Shown here in pieces: positions 60,756-64,000 of a stretch of 64,000 nucleotides of DNA; position 1 is the stretch's first letter, and each line of letters opens with the position of its first letter. The notes below the pieces were generated by a model that ran no database searches, was not told the DNA's origin, and worked only from the letters and a program-made list of their open reading frames with translations. The translations under genes were made by a program, and so were the position numbers. This stretch comes from Halobacillus hunanensis (GTDB taxonomy: Bacteria; Bacillota; Bacilli; Bacillales; Halobacillaceae): contig NZ_FVZB01000004.1 of the NCBI RefSeq assembly GCF_900166655.1, forward strand, positions 26,109 to 90,108, read 5' to 3'.

Positions 60756-62291
60756 TCACACTGAATATTGATTATTTTTTTTATTCTTGATACTAATGTA
60801 ACTCACCCCGAACACAAATAGTCCGAATACACCAAGTACAAATGAGATAAATGGCCAGTTAAGACCTTGTTTAGGTTCAACTAAAAATACATCAGCTTGT
60901 TCACGATTAAGAGCTAGTTTATACATTCCGGGTTTTTGTTCAAGTACTAACCCATCATGTAGGATCCCACGTAACTGTTTTCCTTCCGGTAACCCTTTAA
61001 TCTCTGCTGTCCTTGTGGAACGATCATTATTGATAGCAACTACCATCACCTGATCCCCCAGGGTGCGTTTAAATATAAAAAATCCGTCTTCACTATATAA
61101 TTTCTCAAAGTCCCCACGTGTTAAGACAGGGTATTGGTCCCTCAAGGCATTTAGTTTTTCAATTCGTTTACTTAGTTGGCCATCTCCAGAATTGAAATTC
61201 ATAAGTCTATTATTATCAGGTATTTCACCTCCATCTAAAGGCACTTCACTTCCATAATAGAGAATAGGAATTCCTGGAGAGGTAAACATATAAGTTAACC
61301 CTAATTTCCACCTTGTGATTGGATTTTGACGCTTTTCAAGTGCTAGTCTTGTAAAGCGTTGACTGTCAGGATTATCTAGAAAATGACCTATATTAAAGGA
61401 ATTATAAAGCTCTTTATCTTTTTCCCATTGATTAAAAAGAGGGTTATGTGACTCGCCAGCTTCCTTGAACGTTTCACTTGCACGTTTAGAGAAAGGATAA
61501 TTAACGAGGCTGTTTATCCCGGTTCCTTTATATTGTGATATATAACCTTCATTCTTTATCTTACCGAGTAAGATAAAGTCTTCATCAATCGATCTTACAC
61601 GATTAGAAAAGTCTGTCCAAAATTCTTTAGAAACTGGTTTTGCTGTATCTAAACCAAAGCCATCAACGCCGGTTTCTTTGATCCAGAAGGAGGCAGCATC
61701 CAATATGTATTGTTTTACTTCCTCGTTCTTCATATTCAAGACATAAGGAGTAGAAATTGCGGAACTATCGGAAGTCTTCTGTTCGTTCATATAGTTCTCT
61801 TTGAGATACCAGCCTTCCTTCCCCGGGTCTTTCCGCCAAGGATGTTGATTCCCTGTATAATTCACAACAAAATCAAAGATAACCTTCATGTCCCGTTTGT
61901 GAGCTTCTTTGACTAATCTCCTGGCATCTTCGATGGTCCCAAAGTGTTCATCAATAGATTTAAAATCTATGACTGAATATCCATGATAGCCATTTGTCCC
62001 GTTATCCATAATAGGAGTTAGTTGGATGGTGGTAAATCCCATCTTTTTAATATAATCCAACTTTTCAATAATCCCCTCAAGATCTCCCCCCTGAAAGGAT
62101 TTAGGAGCATTGACATTAACATTTTTATCATTTTCAGTATTTCCATTCATGAATCTATCGACCATGATGAAATAAATACTTCCGTCTTGCCATTTACGGT
62201 CTCCTTTTTCATTTGCTCCTACGGGAAGCCCGTCAAAAAGGAGAAAAGATATCATTATAACTGTTAGCAAAGTAATTTTTTTCATTTCCAC
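60756..62291 (-). CDS. Membrane-anchored GH13 (alpha-amylase-like) protein with degenerate active site
   Basis: The 511-residue protein has a signal peptide ('LLTVIMISFLLFDGLPVGAN'), a (beta/alpha)8 GH13 domain, a C-terminal beta domain and a C-terminal membrane helix ('GLNWPFISFVLGVFGLFVFG', then charged 'KNKKNNQ'). The GH13 regions are recognisable but altered: region I 'DFVVNYTG' (Y145 for H), region II 'GFGLDTAK' (G213 for R, nucleophile D215 kept), region III 'LLGKIKNEG' (K244 for the acid/base E) and region IV 'FLDNPDSQRF' (P308 for H, D309 kept). The known family needs the Glu for hydrolysis. So it is perhaps a binding protein or pseudoenzyme tethered outside the cell. Confidence 0.85.
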   Translation of the reverse strand: MEMKKITLLTVIMISFLLFDGLPVGANEKGDRKWQDGSIYFIMVDRFMNGNTENDKNVNVNAPKSFQGGDLEGIIEKLDYIKKMGFTTIQLTPIMDNGTNGYHGYSVIDFKSIDEHFGTIEDARRLVKEAHKRDMKVIFDFVVNYTGNQHPWRKDPGKEGWYLKENYMNEQKTSDSSAISTPYVLNMKNEEVKQYILDAASFWIKETGVDGFGLDTAKPVSKEFWTDFSNRVRSIDEDFILLGKIKNEGYISQYKGTGINSLVNYPFSKRASETFKEAGESHNPLFNQWEKDKELYNSFNIGHFLDNPDSQRFTRLALEKRQNPITRWKLGLTYMFTSPGIPILYYGSEVPLDGGEIPDNNRLMNFNSGDGQLSKRIEKLNALRDQYPVLTRGDFEKLYSEDGFFIFKRTLGDQVMVVAINNDRSTRTAEIKGLPEGKQLRGILHDGLVLEQKPGMYKLALNREQADVFLVEPKQGLNWPFISFVLGVFGLFVFGVSYISIKNKKNNQYSV

Positions 62292-62347
62292 TATTCCTCC
62301 GTTGCCTTTGAAGCCTTATATATTAAAAAGGGGATTCTATTTTGTGT

Positions 62348-63058
62348 CTAAAATCCAGTCCAACCACCAAAAAACTGATTGGTTATAAAGGAAGTAAATT
62401 GAGTCATCCAACCAAAAAATAAGACGATTCCCATTGCAATCATGGCATAACCACCAACAGCCATGATTTTCCTGTTATGTTTTCTAATCCATTTTAACCT
62501 TCCGATAAAAAGAGCCATGATTATAAAAGGAATAGAAAACCCTAAGACATAACAGATCATATACAGAACAGCTTGGTTAGGGGAAGAGACTCCAAGAGCA
62601 ATGACAGCGGCAAGGATCGGGCCTGTACAAGGGGTCCATCCAGCTGCGAATCCCATACCGACAGCACTTGACCCTAGATATCCTTGAGGACGGTTTTTTA
62701 GGGGAACTTTATAATCTTTCATCAGTACTTCAGGTTTAAAGATCCCGAGCGTCACTAAGCCTAAAAAGATAATTAAGATGGCACCTAATTGGCGAATTAA
62801 ATCATCATAACGAATAAACCACCCACCAATCCAAGATGTTGAAAAACCAATAGCAATGAAAATGATGGAAAAACCAAAGAGGAAAAATAATGTGTGAAGA
62901 AAGGGTTGTTTCTTAGCCAACAATTTTTTGTCCTGTAAATCATCTAGGGACATTCCAGTAATATAAGATAGAAATGCAGGATATAAGGGTAAATTACAAG
63001 GCGAAATAAATGATAAAAACCCTGCTCCAAAGGCTAATAGTAGATTGATATCAGCCAT
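62348..63058 (-). CDS. ccdA: CcdA-type thiol-disulfide membrane transporter
   Basis: I start at the ATG at 63058 ('MADINLLLAFGAGFLSFISP') with GGAGAGAG upstream; it overlaps resA by eight bases. The 236-residue protein has six membrane segments. The two redox cysteines are in 'SPCNLPLYPAFLSYITG' and 'AAGWTPCTGPILAAV'. CcdA passes electrons across the membrane to extracytoplasmic thioredoxin-like proteins for cytochrome c and spore maturation. The partner ResA-like gene is directly upstream. Confidence 0.92.
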   Translation of the reverse strand: MADINLLLAFGAGFLSFISPCNLPLYPAFLSYITGMSLDDLQDKKLLAKKQPFLHTLFFLFGFSIIFIAIGFSTSWIGGWFIRYDDLIRQLGAILIIFLGLVTLGIFKPEVLMKDYKVPLKNRPQGYLGSSAVGMGFAAGWTPCTGPILAAVIALGVSSPNQAVLYMICYVLGFSIPFIIMALFIGRLKWIRKHNRKIMAVGGYAMIAMGIVLFFGWMTQFTSFITNQFFGGWTGF

Positions 63059-63602
63059 TCGACTCTCTCCAGTCATCCGGTTGAATTCTCTTCATATATC
63101 CATGGATTTCTTTTTCCGTCATCCCAGCTGTGATACGATCAACGACTTTCCCGTTTTCATCGATTAAGAAGGTAACCGGTATGGGCCCAATTCCATAAGC
63201 ATCTAGTAATTCCTCACCATAGTCCATTAAAACGGGGAACATCATTCCTTTACGATCGACAAACGCTTGTACCGTTACAGCACTTTCTCCTACATCGACA
63301 GAGAGAACCTGTACACCTTTATCTTTAAAAATTTGATATTGATTTTCTATGTAGGGCATTTCTTTCTCGCAGGGTTTACAGTAGGTTGCCCATACATTGA
63401 GAAATACACCTTGTCCCCGGTAATCGCTAAGTTGAATAATTTCCCCATCAAGAGTCTCCAATTTAAAGTCAGGGGCCATATCTCCGGCATTGACGACCCC
63501 TGAATTTTTTGTGAAGTTCTGATAAAGGACAAACCCTATGAGAAGGGCAAATACACTTAATATGGAGATACGCATGATCGATCGTTTGCGACGATTTTTC
63601 AC
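63051..63602 (-). CDS. resA: ResA-like membrane-anchored thiol-disulfide oxidoreductase
   Basis: I prefer the GTG at 63602; a GTG 12 bases earlier lies too close to the AAAGG site. The 183-residue protein has an N-terminal anchor ('IMRISILSVFALLIGFVLYQ') and a thioredoxin fold with the active site 'WATYCKPCEKEMP' (CxxC: CKPC), plus 'GIGPIPVTFLIDENGKVVDR' with the cis-Pro. It keeps apocytochrome c cysteines reduced for heme attachment and receives electrons from CcdA. Confidence 0.9.
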   Translation of the reverse strand: MKNRRKRSIMRISILSVFALLIGFVLYQNFTKNSGVVNAGDMAPDFKLETLDGEIIQLSDYRGQGVFLNVWATYCKPCEKEMPYIENQYQIFKDKGVQVLSVDVGESAVTVQAFVDRKGMMFPVLMDYGEELLDAYGIGPIPVTFLIDENGKVVDRITAGMTEKEIHGYMKRIQPDDWRESNG

Positions 63603-63740
63603 TTTTAAAAACACGCCTTTCTTTAATGATCGATGATCTTAGATCTCTTCCCAGAACAGTAATATTTCTGAGACCGTATAATTAGAAGGTGTGGCCTGGT
63701 CCAGAGCTAGCATTTTAAATCACGGTATAAAACTTCCTGC

Positions 63741-64000
63741 TTACGCGTAGGAATGTAAACCAGATATGATTAAATTTACAGCAAGTAAGTTAAACATAAT
63801 GATGGCAAACCCTCCCACAGCAAGCCATGCTGATTTCGTTCCATGCCATCCTCTTGAAAGTCTGAGGTGCAGGAAAGCAGCATAGAAAAAGAAGGTAATT
63901 AAAGCCCACACTTCTTTAGGATCCCATCCCCAGAAACGACTCCAAGCTTCTTGGGCCCATATCATTGCAAAAATTAGCGCACCTAGTGTAAAAATAGGAA
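63741..64000 (-). CDS. CcsA/ResC-like cytochrome c heme-lyase subunit (5' end outside window)
   Basis: Only the C-terminal 86 residues are visible. They contain the end of the WWD-type helices: '[20 protein letters not shown]' then '[20 protein letters not shown]' and '[20 protein letters not shown]', and the gene ends '[11 protein letters not shown]'. This is the CcsA/CcsB/ResC protein of system II cytochrome c maturation. The reading frame continues beyond the right edge. It is 138 bases upstream of the ResA-like gene. A ResB-like gene is expected further right. Confidence 0.9.
   Translation of the reverse strand, partial: PIFTLGALIFAMIWAQEAWSRFWGWDPKEVWALITFFFYAAFLHLRLSRGWHGTKSAWLAVGGFAIIMFNLLAVNLIISGLHSYA

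Noticed and set aside
1..64000. CRISPR array
   Set aside because: No regularly spaced direct repeats with unique spacers were seen; repeated sequences are iterons, partition sites or transposon ends.

Overview
The window looks like part of a large accessory replicon (or an integrated plasmid) of an endospore-forming, AT-rich Firmicute of the Bacillaceae type. Evidence for this: Shine-Dalgarno sites close to AAAGGAGG, frequent TTG/GTG starts, a SpoIIP amidase, a YIEGIA/capping-protein pair, an aa3-600 type menaquinol oxidase operon, an intracellular subtilisin and Tn4430-like transposition genes. I cannot name the species.

1-7000: tail of a conjugation operon on the minus strand (two-domain cell-wall hydrolase, EssB/YukC-like protein, VirB4 ATPase, PrgI/VirB3-like and VirB2-like membrane proteins, unknown proteins). 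7-20 kb: plasmid backbone. It has a replication initiator with dyad iterons inside its own gene, a short holin-like type I toxin with antisense RNA, a ParA / ribbon-helix-helix partition operon ending in an Hfq-like gene, an ArdC antirestriction protein, an RSF1010-like oriT core, a MobA/MobL relaxase and a frameshifted topoisomerase III.

20-25.5 kb: accessory genes. These are a DUF6414-like protein, a winged-helix/PD-(D/E)xK nuclease (possible defence), two serine resolvases and a zeta-toxin module. 25.9-43.7 kb: metabolic, envelope and spore genes: succinate-semialdehyde dehydrogenase, sortase with an FN3-like tail, SpoIIP, MntR, ZIP transporter, YIEGIA pair, DegU-like regulator with a damaged receiver loop, NhaC-type antiporter remnant, qoxABCD, an ArsR regulator and an LtaS-like synthase.

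44275-59594: the most interesting part. An acyltransferase gene (43891-44274 plus 59600-60196) is split by a 15.3-kb insertion flanked by the 5-bp repeat TTGTA. Removing the insertion and one repeat restores the reading frame exactly. The insertion consists of two Tn3-family units with different terminal repeats (A, 44275-51453; B, 52896-59594) and 1.4 kb between them. Unit A has lost almost all of its transposase and carries an apparent RiPP operon: MFS exporter, B12-binding radical SAM enzyme with a CX4CX2C motif, LanD/EpiD-like cysteine decarboxylase, SPASM radical SAM maturase and a 42-residue precursor ending in NNCNC. The middle segment has a YvrJ-like peptide, tRNA-Cys(GCA) and an intracellular subtilisin. 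Unit B has the intact TnpA/TnpI pair, three passenger genes and a 239-bp Tn3-derived miniature element with its own ATGTA duplication. Only the outermost repeats match, so the whole array appears to have moved as one pseudo-compound transposon.

60.2-64 kb: an AbrB-like regulator, a membrane-anchored GH13 protein whose catalytic residues are largely substituted, and a cytochrome c maturation cluster (CcdA, ResA-like, CcsA/ResC-like, the last running off the end). No CRISPR array or rRNA was seen.
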